In this document: positions 22,494 through 33,659 of the stretch, in pieces
Position numbering within the stretch: the first letter of the stretch is position 1
Layout: the number at the start of each line of letters is the position of its first letter
Assembly (NCBI GenBank): GCA_026122225.1
Contig: JANEZZ010001958.1
Coordinates: 248,001 to 312,000 of the forward strand
Reading direction: 5' to 3'
Source: Heloderma charlesbogerti
Taxonomy: Eukaryota; Chordata; Lepidosauria; Squamata; Helodermatidae
Length of the DNA: 64,000 nt
Notes under the pieces: generated by a model
The model's input: the letters and a program-made list of their open reading frames with translations, nothing else
Databases searched by the model: none
What the model was told of the DNA's origin: nothing
Translations under genes and position numbers: made by a program

Positions 22494-23509
22494 TTTAAAG
22501 TTCCACTGTGTAAATAAACTTCGGCTTAAGTGATGTTGGATTCTGCCTAAGAAGAACAAAACATGCCAACATTCTAACTGTTAGGAAACACTGTTTTTGT
22601 GTATGTTTTTGGAGCACGAGGCTGACCTGATGAGGTGTTTAACTCCCCTTCTCCCATCCCTCCCTTCCACAAAATGCTAAACTCAAATGTATTTTTTGTT
22701 TATTAATTGATAATGCATAAGGTCTACTGAAATGCATTATTCCAAACCATTTGGCCCAAATCCAAAGAATGTTAGTCACACCAAACATTAGTCACATACT
22801 TTCATTGCAACTAATATGTCTTGTTGTTTTCAGTGTTACTTAAATATGACTAATTTTCTCTGGAGTAGGGCCCTGACAAATAAAGCCCAATGTTCTACAA
22901 AACGTGTTTGTTTGTTTTTTAGTTATTCAATTCTCCTAGGGCTGTGCATAAGGCATTCATTTCCTTGCAAACTGCCAAGTCCCATATTCTATAAAGCCAT
23001 TCCATCAAACGTGGAGAAATTCCCTGCTTCTAATAGAAAGAGATTGTGATTTAAGACATTGTAACAAGGTTCATTATGAATTCACAAACATATTTAGCAA
23101 CACAATACCATTTGGTTACATGAATAAGACATGGAGAGCTTTTTTCTGTGTTCAGTAATAATAATCTCTGCGACGTTGATCCTCCATCCATGTCATGGGC
23201 GTGTTTTTTGCCCTTCTTGGGGCGGAAGGGAGACACTTGAGACTCCATGTGGCTTTCAGTTGCAGTGAGCACTTGGCCAATGAGGGGAGACATGAGGTTG
23301 CCCTGTAAGTAGTGATGGATGAACTTACTCCACGTGAATTTGTTCTTTACTTGGAAAGTAATGAATTCATCCATGTGAGCTCAGGCGAGTTCAACATTCA
23401 TTCAAAATCTCATTCCATGTGTATATATTTTATGGATACACAATATCAAAGTGCATTTTGGGAGCTGTAAATTGGAATCACATTGTGCGGTACAATATCA
23501 TGTGTCTAT
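22494..23509. other. About 1 kb without clear features
   Basis: Mostly unrecognised. A GATGGATGAACTTACTCCACG / ATGAATTCATCCATGTG inverted pair at about 23313-23377 may be another decayed foldback MITE. Confidence 0.35.
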
Positions 23510-23662
23510 GGCCCTCAGACTCTCAGCCCAACCTACCTCACAGGGCTGTTGTTGTGAGGATAAAATGAAGGGGGGGAAGGTTATGTATGCCACCTTGGGT
23601 TCCTTGGAGGAAAAAAGGTGGGATAGAAATGCCATAAATAAATAAACAAACAAACAAACTCT
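23510..23662 (+). mobile_element. Squamate SINE/LINE 3' end with AAATA tail
   Basis: CAACCTACCTCACAGGGCTG, GTTGTGAGGATAAAATG, CACCTTGGGTTCCTTGGAGG and AAAGGTGGGATAGAAATG followed by AAATAAATAAAC. I recognise this as a very common lizard interspersed repeat, but I cannot fix the family name. Confidence 0.55.
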
Positions 23663-24611
23663 AAAGGAGCTATCTAAGGTTCCTATTTTGAGGATAAAGT
23701 TCCCATGTTGGGGATAAACACAGGATGGATTTCACAAAATCTGGACATCTCTACTCACCACCATCATCACCAGCTGCTATTGCTCCTCATTCTCTTTCTC
23801 GGCACTGTTCCCACTTGCTTGATTAGCAAGAAGAATGCTCGTGGACAAGTCAGCAGTGGCATCTGCTTCTTCTCCTTCTCACCACTACTATCTGTGTCAA
23901 GCAAGAGGCAGGTGAACAAGCAGGTTGTGATGGTGAAGAGGAGATTATAAAAACAAGTCCAGGGGACTCTTGTCAGTGGGCCCCTGCTAGGGTGTGGACC
24001 CTTGGCAGGTGCCCAACCATGCCTACCCTTGACGCAGGCCCTCCCAGCCACCCAAAAAAATTGTTTATTATTTGTGCTTTGCTAGTACACCACCAATGGT
24101 AGTGGAGGGGGAACTCCATGGGGCCTTTGTCGGCAGGGCCCAGATCCTGATGGGGTCTGGGCCCTCGCATGTGCCCAACCATACCTGCCCTTGACACTGG
24201 CCCTGGGGAGGGGGGAGGGTGTTCAGATGATGATCCCAACCATGACTAACCCCCCTTGGGGGGTTGATGGAATGGGGCTATGGTGTATGCATTGGCCTTC
24301 AGGAGGAAAACATGTGCAAATGCAGCTACCATGGTGATAATGAAGCCGCTTCTAAGATGTTATTGAATGAGACAGGCAAACAGGCTTGTTAATTGCCTGT
24401 AATTCTAACCCCCTCTTTGTTTTATTTCCACCTCTGCTCTCTGACTTCTGCACAACTTCCTTTTGATAGTGTTACCGGTTCCATTATCCCGCTTCAGGTT
24501 ACACTATTCTAGTTGACAAGCACCTTCTTCTTCCCCTTGGCTCTTCCCTGCTCCCCTTTTCATGTCCCAAATGAGCTATTCCTGGAGGTAAGAGGATAGA
24601 CTGTTCCTTTC

Positions 24612-24616
<5 letters not shown>

Positions 24617-24655
<39 letters not shown>
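24617..24655. repeat. (GA)n microsatellite
   Basis: About 19 GA units. Confidence 0.97.
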
Positions 24656-24658
<3 letters not shown>

Positions 24659-24870
24659 CTTGAATATAAAGAGAGCTGATTTATTTAGTGTGGAGTGCTT
24701 TCTAAGGGACAGCCATTAATTAGTCACCACGGGGATTTCAGCCTTTCTCTCCGTATCCAATCTACACATCCATCAGATGACTGAAGAAAGAGCACATGGT
24801 CAATGGTTGGCAGTTGATTTACCAAAGCGAGGGATGATGGTACACAGAGACTTGATCTAGGCATCTATTT

Positions 24871-25122
24871 CAGGGGTGCACAACCTGCAGCCTGGGTGGG
24901 AAGGTGGATGCCCAACCTGCAGCTCGGGGGATGCACAACTTGCAGCCCCAAAGGACTTTACTGTGGGCCTCCAGAGGTGCTTTGACCCCACCAGCAAATT
25001 CCTTCCTGCCTGGACAAATTCCTCCACTCAGTCTCCCAGGGCTCAGGGATCAGCGTATGGTCCTTGATCCCTGAGCCTGCATCAAATACATTCCTCAGGG
25101 GCAAAAAGGTTGTACACCCCTG
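24871..25122. mobile_element. hAT MITE with CAGGGGTGCACAACCT termini
   Basis: CAGGGGTGCACAACCT at 24871 is the inverted partner of AGGTTGTACACCCCTG ending at 25122 (one mismatch in 16). Flanks ATCTATTT and CTCTATGG share TCTAT. This is a different hAT family from the TAGGGATG set; the ends resemble Charlie-type elements. No coding capacity. Confidence 0.7.
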
Positions 25123-25245
25123 CTCTATGGGATACAGTGTTCACAGTGCCATCTTAAATGTCTTTGCAAAAGCAAGTCCCATCACATCCAGTGAGGCTAA
25201 CTCACAAGTCAATGGTCACAGGATTGTAGCTCCAGAAGTCTACAT

Positions 25246-25700
25246 TAGGGATGGATGAACCCACCCCAATCTGGTATTGACAGGCATCTGAAGGAGCGCT
25301 GCCCCTGCTCAAGGCCCCCCAAACCCACACTCGACCCCCATGAGCTCACCAAGCCACCCACACTCACCTATCCACGAGCGCTCACCATTTTGCTGAGTTT
25401 ATCCTTATGGGGGGGAAAGGAGGTCATTAAAAATGTGCATATTTAAATATATGCAAATCCGGGCTGGGAAAGCTTGATATATGCAATGTTAGAGGCGTAA
25501 ATGGGCCATTTATGCCTCCAATATTGCATAGATCAGCCTTTCACAGCCTGAATTTCCACATATTTAAATATGTGCATTTTAATGACCTCCTTTTTTTCTT
25601 CAGGGCACAAGCAGGAGTGAGTGAAGCCAGGGGCTTGGCAGGCAGGGTGGGGGGAGCCCGACGGACTCCAGGACCCAGTCGGTCATCTGCGCCATCCCTA
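25246..25700. mobile_element. hAT-like element with long internal palindrome, 7/8 TSD
   Basis: Starts TAGGGATGGATGAACC and ends GCCATCCCTA. Flanks GTCTACAT (25238-25245) and GTCTGCAT (25701-25708). The centre folds back: GAGGTCATTAAAAATGTGCA near 25420 pairs with TGCATTTTAATGACCTCC near 25572, with arms of about 80 nt meeting near 25510. Confidence 0.78.
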
Positions 25701-26795
25701 GTCTGCATGCATCTCTGTATGTAGAAGCCAGTTCCCATCATTCTGTCACACTCTAATGTGACCAAGAAGGTGAATCCAGGATGGAACTATGCAGATGAAG
25801 AGGTGGAGACATGCAGATAGGAGTGGGCTTAATTCTCAGTAGCTAGGATCACCAGCTAAGTCCCTAGCCTAACCATTTTTCTTTACTGCCTATACTATCC
25901 TCAGTCTTATTTTACCTCATTGCCCTTTAGTTGTTGTGGTTGTGGCAAACAGTTGGATTTTATTTTTGTGTGTCCATGATATCATTAAATCAGATGTACT
26001 GTATCATTGTGTTGTCATCAACAACAACAAAAGTATTTGCTGTGCCAGACCCAGCGAGATTACGTGGCAATTAAAGCAAATGAGGGGAAGGACAGTGAAG
26101 GAAAAAGTGAAAGAGGAGGAGGAGGAGGAGGTACTATGGTATCTAGGAGGAGCAGTGCCAGGAACTCACAAGTGTGTCAAATAGCAAGAAAACAATCCAA
26201 GTACTTTCACAGCCATCAGAAAGCACCAAAAACGGGAGTTGCTTTTCAACTTTCATGTAAACAGTTGCAAACTGAGGTAGTGATTTATGATTCAGCCATA
26301 TTCAAGACTACATGCAGAGATGCATTATGGGTTGGAACCAGGTTTACATGGACTCCCCCTCCCCGGCTTCCCACAGCAGCCCCTCCAGCCCCCCCCCAAT
26401 GCTACACAGGGAGTCAGGAGGTCCTGCTCAATAGGCTGAGCTGTGGGGTGGGGGGAGGGATTCTTAAAAACGTGCATGGAGGGACCTTATGTGAGTGGAG
26501 CCATTCCTCTCTCAGAAGTTCCCTTCCCCTCCCTGAAGGCAGATCCTGTGTGCAACCCCACATATCTAAGGCTGCCTAATTTTCCCTGACCAGCCTGATA
26601 GGTCCCAGGTATGGATGAACCTGAGGAGAGGTGAAAGGGGGATGGAGACAGCTAGCAGTGATGTGAGTCCACATGCCACGCAAATGCAGGGATGGGCCTT
26701 GGACTTATTTAAGCCAGCTCCTCTACATGCCTCGACTTCTTCTCCTTCTGGCTGCATACACTCTCCCATCCTATTATTAAGGCAGGCTTAATAAT

Positions 26796-26800
<5 letters not shown>

Positions 26801-26831
<31 letters not shown>
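26801..26831. repeat. (GT)n microsatellite
   Basis: About 15 GT units. Confidence 0.96.
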
Positions 26832-26833
<2 letters not shown>

Positions 26834-27052
26834 CATAATCAGTCAACAGATTGGCCCAGTCTACAGAACGTTTTGGCCTACTCTTCGTTGATCACATTGC
26901 TTGGTTTTCTTAGTTGTGTTGGGTGGCTGGCCAGGTGAAATAGGTTAATGATTGTATTTCATAGGGCAGGTTCATTGGTTTCATTGACCACATTGGCAGG
27001 GATATGTGGGACCTAGCAGGTAGGCAGATGATTGGTGAACATCCTGAGGTTG

Positions 27053-27095
<43 letters not shown>

Positions 27096-27270
27096 TCATA
27101 ACCCACCTTTCTTCCATTGTGGAACTCAAGGGGGCTACATGTGCTTCCCAGGTGGTCTCCCCTCCAAGCCCTGACCAGACCCAGGCCTGCTTAGCTTCAG
27201 CACAGTGGCTGCCTCATGCACCTTCAGACTATGCCCTTTATGGTGATTGGCCATTCCTGAGACTTGCTGC
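27053..27270 (-). mobile_element. 5S-rRNA-derived SINE with (GAAA)n tail
   Basis: On the plus strand, CTTCCCAGGTGGTCTCCCC followed by TCCAAGCCCTGACCAG and CCTGCTTAGCTTC is the reverse complement of the internal promoter region of vertebrate 5S rRNA. The SINE therefore reads on the minus strand. Its 3' side ends ...AGAAAGGTGGGTTATGAAAG and runs into a (GAAA)n tail (27053-27099). This tail differs from the 5S-headed copies at 39933 and 61931. Probably 5S-Sauria-like. Confidence 0.65.
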
Positions 27271-27470
27271 TCAGGGTGGTGAGATCTGTGGGTTGGGTAC
27301 ACATGGTCTTTGGGGCTAGCCTGACACATCCACCAAGAGTTGTGTGGCACTGGGAGGCCACCCAACTTGTTGGCAGGCTGGTTCACTTGTTAATCATCAG
27401 CAACATAATCTCCTGCACCATCATTTTCCCTCTGCAGATTGTATTAAAAAATCAATAAATATGGCTCTGG

Positions 27471-28395
27471 TTCTGAAGTACTTCTTCACACAGTGCATAC
27501 TTTAACTATGGAATTCACTACCACAAAATGCAGTGATAGCTAGGGATGGCGGAGAATTCCACCACGGACTCCGGTGGGGGGCAGATTCTTAGAATCTGCC
27601 CCCCCTGGAGTCCGTGGTGGAATGGATCACCCCACTCCCGCGAAGTCTGACCCGGCTGGATCCTACCTGGCACCGCTGGGTTGGGGTCCAGCCGGGTCCA
27701 TCTGTGGCAGTCTTCGGACTCAAATGGCATCTGGCGTAGCTGATGCCATTTGCATCCCTTTGCCTTACCGTGATGAGCTACGTAATTCTTTATGTAGCCT
27801 ATCACGGTAAAGAGCAGGGACGCAAATGGCATCTGCTACACCATTTGTGTCCCTTCCCCTTACCGTGATAGGCTATGTAAATCTTTACGTAGCCTATCAC
27901 GGTAAGGCAGAGGGACGCAAATGGCGTTTGCTACACCAGATGCCATTTGTGTCCGAAGACCGGGTGCGGCCGGAGGTCCAGCAGTGGCTGGCCCCAGCCA
28001 GCAGCTCCACATACTTGCTGCAGAGCGGAGCCAGCTGGGGAGGATTCGGGGGGGGGACCCAATCACCTCCCCCTCCCCCGTGGAACCCCAGCAGAGCCAG
28101 GTAGATGGGGTTGTACAGCCCTAGTGATGGCAACCAGTTTGGATGGCTTTAAAAGGGGGTTAGATACATTCCTAGAGGAGGAGGCTATCACAGTCTACTA
28201 GTCCTGATGTCTATATGCTCCCTCCAGTATCAGAGGCAGTCTGCTATGTAGACCAGTTGCTGGGGAACATGGGAAGGAGGGTGCTGTTGCACTCATGTCC
28301 TGTTTGTGGGTTTCCTGTGGGCAATTGATTGGCCACTGGACTAGATGGACCCTTGGCCTGATCCAGCATGGCTCTTCTTATGTTCTTATGTCCAA
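27471..28395 (+). mobile_element. CR1-type LINE 3' region, split by a hAT insertion
   Basis: The left part (GAAGTACTTCTTCACACAGTG...GGAATTCACTACCACAAAATG) and right part (GGATGGCTTTAAAAGGGGGTT...CTTATGTTCTTATG) are one continuous CR1 C-terminal/3' UTR sequence. They are separated only by the hAT element at 27541-28123. The right part encodes LDGFKRGLDTFLEEEA, typical of the end of the frame. The tail is CTTCTTATGTTCTTATG. Confidence 0.85.
27541..28123 (-). mobile_element. hAT-like palindromic element inserted in CR1
   Basis: Starts TAGGGATGGCGGAG and ends CAGCCCTA. Flanks GTGATAGC (27533-27540) and GTGATGGC (28124-28131) match at 7 of 8, and the host CR1 reads continuously if one copy is removed. 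Left hairpin GGGGGGCAGATTC...GAATCTGCCCCCC. The interior has AAATGGCAT / TGCCATTTGC arms and hairpins of GATAGGCTA and GTGATGAGCTACG near 27768-27902. Confidence 0.87.
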
Positions 28396-28566
28396 CATCT
28401 TGTACCTTGCTTCTTTATTTCCACTCTTTCTGCAACCATGTGTTCCAGCACAAATGAATGGAAATAGGTACACTTTACAGAGTATTAGTGAGGGTTAAGC
28501 ATCAGTTGACATCAATTGTGTGAATGTAATTAATGTGCATGCTTTTTATTATGTAAATAGCAGCCA

Positions 28567-28767
28567 TGGGAAAGCCCAGGGATCCAGGAGGAAGCATGTG
28601 GGGGTGGGGTGCGCATGAAAACATGTACCAATTTCCATGCAAAGTCTTTTTTTAAAAAAATGATAATGATCACAAACTCATGTGAGAACAGGATGGAACA
28701 AACCTGTGATTGGGAAAAAAAAAGGAAATGTTATAGAAAGCAAAAGAGACAGATTCATCCATCCCTA
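28567..28767. mobile_element. hAT-like element fragment, right end intact
   Basis: Ends ATTCATCCATCCCTA. Words such as CATGAAAACATGTACC and TTTTTTAAAAAAA resemble the 8558 group. The left end is unclear. Confidence 0.4.
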
Positions 28768-29374
28768 TCTCTTCTGTGGGGGAAGAAAAGTTTGAGGAAA
28801 TTGGAGGGTGGATTTCAGCACTGCACAAGCAGAATATGCCTGGTGTGTGTGTTCACGTGTGTGTGTACAGGGATTACCACTCCATGGTAAACACATCTCA
28901 AGGGTACCAAAAGCCAATAAATAGAGAGATTTGTCTCTCTCTCCCCGTTTCCGCAGCAACAAGTCCTCTTCAGGTGACTTTTCCGCTCCAGGGGCAGAAT
29001 CTATTTCACTCGGGAATCAGCTTTGGAATGGCTGGCACTTAAAATTAGTAAACAGCAGATTGGAGTTGGTGGCCTGTAGCACAAGGAAGATTTTGCAAAT
29101 GTTCCTCTGCTTGGAAATGGCAGCCTGCCATCTAAAACACTTTCGGAACGTCGTCACCTCAACACAATTACTGAAACCTCAGAGTTCAACTTGTATCACT
29201 AAAAGGACTTAACAACACATTTCACCTACATGAGGCGAAACAGCCCCCTGGACCCATAACAATTATGAGAACACCTTCCCGTTATTAAGTTCTCCCCTGC
29301 AGCAAAGAGACTCGTATTGATCCAGTCCTCTGTTTAATTTACAAACTGTATTCATACAATAACTCATATGGAGG

Positions 29375-29416
29375 GCTCAGCGGAGGAGGAGGGGGAGGGG
29401 GAGGGGGAGGGGGAAG
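29375..29416. repeat. (GGAGGG)n-like minisatellite
   Basis: Repeated GGGGGA blocks. Confidence 0.85.
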
Positions 29417-29695
29417 GGAATTACTGGGGGCAGTTAAGCATGCAACTCCATCTCATGGAGAATTTTCCTCCTGGAAAGAAGAAGAAGTTATAGCTTTGTA
29501 AGTCTCATGGGCAACTGTCTATTAGTGGAAGATATGGGGAGCATCATCACTGAAGGTACCACACTAAAATTTATTGCTGGGTTGCCATGGGGACCAGCTC
29601 TGAGTGCTGCCTAGGGACCATAGGAATAGGGGCCCAGTAGTGTGAAACAAGACATTTGCTGACCCAAGGAGCCTACAGACTCAATCAACAGCAGG

Positions 29696-29783
29696 ATAGA
29701 TAGATAGAGATAGACAGAGATATATATGAGAGATAGAAAGACTAACAGCAGACTATAATACTCTGTTGTTAGTCTTTCTATCA

Positions 29784-29832
<49 letters not shown>

Positions 29833-29862
29833 AAGGAGGGAGGGAGGGAGGGAGGGGAGGCA
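29696..29862. repeat. GATA/AT/GGAG simple repeats around an inverted repeat
   Basis: GATA units, then GATAGAAAGACTAACAGCAG facing TGTTGTTAGTCTTTCTATC (29733-29784), then (AT)n at 29786-29830 and (GGAG)n to 29860. Confidence 0.85.
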
Positions 29863-30171
29863 TTATTACAGCAGATGGAAGTAAGAGGATTTGGGGTACT
29901 GTCACAGCCATCACTTGAATCCTATTGCAGAAAACACATGGTGAAGGCAAGTGGTTGTTTAAAAGAGCCAGGGCAGTGTGCTGCAATCAAACAGCCCCCC
30001 ACCATCCCAGAAAACCTGATCCCCAAAAGGTACAGCATAAAAGTAACAGGAAAAAAGAATACCCCAAAGGTATAGTGTACAGATAACATTCTAACTGTAA
30101 AGCCCCCCTTTCATGGCAGAACACACAGCCCCCTGTGTCAGCCCCTCCCCCCATGTCAATTTGGGCTTGTG

Positions 30172-30450
30172 AGCATTGAGAGCTCCACCCCTTTGGATGG
30201 CTTCAAAAGAGGACTGGACAAATTCCTGGAGGAGAAGGCTATCAGTGCCTACCAGTCCTGATGGCTATATGCTCCCTCTAGTATTGGAGGCAGCATGCCT
30301 GTGTACACCAGTTGCTGGGGAACATGGGTGGGAGGATGCTGTCCTGTGTGTGGCTGTCCCATGGGCAGCTGGTTGGCCACTGTGGGAACAGAATGCTGGA
30401 CTAGATGGACCCTTGGTCTGATCCTGCAGGGCTCTTCTTAGATTCCTATC
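30172..30450 (+). mobile_element. CR1-type LINE 3' end
   Basis: GGATGGCTTCAAAAGAGGAC...CTGGACTAGATGGACCC...CTGATCCTGCAGGGCTCTTC is the same 3' end as at 28140-28395, with a full-length version of the internal CACTGTGGGAACAGAATG segment. Confidence 0.82.
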
Positions 30451-30454
30451 CTTT

Positions 30455-30546
30455 TATAGACCTGAGAAAGATGCAGAGAAGGCAATGAAAATGACCAAGC
30501 AGTTGGAGCACCTTCCCTATGAGGACAGGCTAAAACATTAAGCGTG
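30455..30546 (+). pseudogene. CR1 ORF2 C-terminal fragment
   Basis: Plus-strand translation gives KMQRRQ, a stop, then KMTKQLEHLPYEDRLKH, matching the QR..T.MI.GLEHLPYEERLKR signature near the end of CR1 ORF2. It follows directly on another CR1 3' end and has no continuation. Confidence 0.6.
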
Positions 30547-30565
30547 CTTTTTGTTGTTATGTTCT

Positions 30566-30765
30566 ATGTCATGGAATCTTTGAGTTGGAAGGGGCCACAA
30601 AGGTAATCTAATACAAACCCTTGCTGATGCTGGATCCACTGCCACGGCATCACTGACAGGCGGCTATCCAGCCCTTGCTTAAAAACATCTAAGAAAAGAG
30701 AGCCCACCACCCCCCCAGGCAATCTGTTCCAGTACTGAACCACTCATGCTATGCGGACCATTAAT
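30566..30765 (-). mobile_element. CR1-type LINE 3' end
   Basis: TCATGGAATCTTTGAGTTGG, AAGGGGCCACAAAGG, CTGACAGGCGGCTATCCAGC and GAGAGCCCACCACC are the reverse complement of a CR1 3' region. It lies in opposite orientation to the fragments just left of it. Confidence 0.75.
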
Positions 30766-30779
30766 TAGACCATTTACAC

Positions 30780-30979
30780 CTGCAGCTTTGCACAAATTGT
30801 ACTATTTGCAGCAGCGATTTTGTGCCAATTGTGATTTCCATAAATGGCTAAACCTGTGATTTTGTGCAAAATGGCTGACCATCTGGTGGCTCACCCTGCG
30901 TGACTGCCAGGGTCAGGCAAGGAGCTGGAGTCCAGCAAACAGTGCCAGAACAGGGGGTGGTGGAGTTCACCCATCCCTA
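30780..30979. mobile_element. hAT-like element, right half
   Basis: Ends TTCACCCATCCCTA. The interior is rich in TTGTGCAAAATGGC / TTGCACAAATTG. No left TIR found. Confidence 0.45.
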
Positions 30980-31029
30980 ATCCTAGTTAATATCTGAGCT
31001 GGGTGAACCCCTTTTTGATGAAAAGGAAG

Positions 31030-31130
31030 AATATGTCTTTCTGTTCATTTTTTATCAGGATTTACCCAGTTGGCACCTTCTGGACTGAGCATAGACTCAG
31101 ACACAATCTGCAGTTGCACATTTCTTCACT
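31030..31130. mobile_element. Fragment of the 'TTTATCAGG' hAT-like group
   Basis: TTCATTTTTTATCAGGATTT, CACCTTCTGGACTGAGCATA and CAGACACAATCTGCAG match the left third of the 22120 copy. Confidence 0.55.
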
Positions 31131-32153
31131 GGAGGGGAAGATATTACTCACCATTAGATTCTTATTCCTGAGTAATCCTTTACTCACAAGGAGTTTTATT
31201 TCTGAGGGGAGCATTCTTTGACTGGAGGCTGCCTTGCTCTGCATCTTTAGGTGCCTGCCCTCCCTGAGACTAGTCAGTAGCTTGGCTTCTAACTGCAAAT
31301 CAGAAAGGGTGCTCTCCACATCTTGAGGGTGGGGGAGTTTGGGTACGGTCACTCCGAGGGCTGGAAATCCTGCTGATCTGCCTCATAGTCTCTGGAAGCA
31401 GGCTTCTCCTCTGAGATGCTCCTCCAAAGAGTATTCCTCTGGACAGGACAGGACATTGGCTGGCAACCTTTCTGGCCTTGCTGAAGGGATCAGACTTCCA
31501 CAATCCTTGGCGACTAACTCTACCTCTGCAGTCATGTAAACCATAAAGGGAAATAGCTTTCTAAAAGTAAGTAAAGATAGCCAGAAGAACAAGAACAAAC
31601 TATGATGCACACAGAAGTGTCTTCCCTTAGACAACATTGATCGCTGTGAATGATGAACTGTGCAACACAATGGATGAAGGTCAGAAATGCTTGTGAGCAC
31701 CAATGGATCCATCAGCAGTAGCCGATAACTTTACTTTAGAAATATTGCAACTGCTTCTTTGATGGAGGACCCTGCTGGGAGAAAGTGGAGCTTCTTCCAA
31801 GTGGCTTTGTCATTCCTTGAAGACAAAAAGAAGCATAACTGTGCTTGGCTGTTTTCCTCATGCCATGGAGTTATTTTCATTCAATCACACAGGAAAAGGA
31901 TCTCTAGAACTGGTGTAGCAAGTTGCTAAGAACAGGAATGGTGAAACAGGGAGCTCAGATCTCATCTCAACCAGGAAACTAGTGGGTAGTCTTAGATTTT
32001 TAATTTTTTTTTAAATGGACCAAATCACAACAATGGCAAGAATATTCAGAATCCAAGTCAACAATATTTGTCAGTCATAAAAGCGGGTAAGATTCAGAGG
32101 AGATATTGGAGGCAATCCTCTACACTATGGATGGAGACCTGTTCTGCCCCAGA
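31131..32153. other. About 1 kb without recognised features
   Basis: No repeat family or exon recognised; several short ORFs on both strands with no domain. Confidence 0.4.
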
Positions 32154-33413
32154 TTGGGATGTACGGATTGCATAAAATATGTTCTATCTGTATTTCATGG
32201 ATTGCCAGGCACCTTTCTTTCCACTGTATGCTCATCGATGGAATCGGGGGGGGGGGATGTCTGAAATTTGTGCAAATTCTCTGAAATGTGCAATTTCATG
32301 CTGTAGCCTATGAGAAAAATGCACATTTTTGGCCAGTTTTTTTTTTTAATGCATGCTTTACCTGCTTATTTAACTTATATGCAGAGTACATCATGAGAAA
32401 CGCCAGGTTGGATGAATCACAGGTCGGAATTAAGATTGCTGGGAGAATTATAAACAACCTTCGATATGCAGATGATACCACCCTAATGGCAGAAAGCGAA
32501 GAGGATCTAAAGAGTCTCTTGTTGAGGGTGAAAGAGGAGAGTGCAAAAGCTGGTTTGAAACTCAACATTAAGAAAACGAAGATCATGGCATCTGGCCCCA
32601 TCACTTCCTGGCATATAGAAGGGGAAGAAATGGAAGCAGTGACAGATTTTATTTTCTTGGGCTCCAAGATCACCGCAGGCGGTGACTGTAGCCATGAAAT
32701 TAAAAGACGCTTGCTCCTTGGGAGGAAAGCTATGGCAAACCTAGACAGCATAGTAAGAAGCAGACATCACCTTGCCAACAAAGGTCCATCTAATCAAAGC
32801 TATGGTTTTCCCAGTAGTAATGTATGGCTGTGAAAGCTGGACTATAAGGAAGGCTGAGTGCCAAAGAATTGATGCTTTTGAACTGTGGTGCTGGAGAAGA
32901 CTCTTACGAGTCCCCTGGACTGCAGGGAGGTCCAATCAGTCAATCCTAAAGGAAATCAACACTGAGTGCTCATTGGAAGGACAGATCCTGAAGCTGAAGC
33001 TCAAATATTTTGGCCACCTAATGCGAAGAGAAAACTCTCTGGAAAAGACCGTGATGCTAGGAAAGACTGAAGGCAAAAGGAGAAGGGGACGGCAGAGGAT
33101 GAGATGGCTAGATAGCATCACCGATGCAATGAATATGAACTTGAGCACGTTCCGGGAGAGAGTGCAGGACAGGAAGGCCTGGCGTGCTATGGTCCATGGG
33201 GTCACGAAGAGTTGGACATGACTGAATGACTCAACAACAACAACAACAATATGATGCAACTTGCACAAAACTCTGGAAAACTAGTAAATTGGTCTGCAAG
33301 TCCATGGGAATCTGCCTGACAGGGGAAAGGCTAGTCCACTGTGGAATCCACAGGTTGGATTCCTAAAAATCTGAACTCATTTGGTTCCATCGCAGATTTC
33401 TCTGTCATTCCTA
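32154..33413 (+). mobile_element. hAT-like element carrying a BovB insertion
   Basis: The left TTGGGATGTACGG and right TGTCATTCCTA ends belong to the TAGGGATG set. Flanks GCCCCAGA (32146-32153) and GTCCCAGG (33414-33421) match at 6 of 8. The right module has GGTTGGATTCCTAAAAATC and GAACTCATTTGGTTCCATCG. The sister copy at 55980-56290 runs TTGGCCAGTTTTTT...TTGCACAAAATTCTGG without interruption; here the BovB 3' end lies between those two words. Confidence 0.65.
32360..33249 (+). pseudogene. 5'-truncated RTE-BovB LINE, frameshifted
   Basis: Starts within the reverse transcriptase (LFNLYAEYIMRNARLDESQV, YADDTTLMAESEED) and runs to the C-terminus (GCESWTIRKAECQRIDAFEL..., RRRGRQRMRWLDSIT) and the CAACAA tail. 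A 2-bp loss near 32762 (AGCAGACATC where the intact copy has AGCAGAGACATC) shifts the frame. The YADD motif is intact, but endonuclease and most of the fingers/palm are absent, so it is dead. Confidence 0.92.
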
Positions 33414-33659
33414 GTCCCAGGAGCTGGTTTGGTTCCCAGGAGACCTCCAAGATCTGGGTGATGTGGAGCTGGGTTCCTCCTGAAGCCATGAACCCTGACA
33501 TCATCAGACTCTTTTCTCTTTTCAGAGAGAGAATGGAGCAGGGATGGGCAAACGAGCAGTCTTTAAGATCTCCAAACATCATCCCTCCGCTCATCTTGTG
33601 CCTGATTCCCATTCCCATTTGCAATCACACTGCTTGTTCTGTGTGAGCAGGAAACGCGC

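Noticed and set aside
26007..26579. 190-residue ORF as a possible host gene
   Set aside because: No recognisable domain, no splice or homology evidence, and it runs through a GGA repeat; likely chance.
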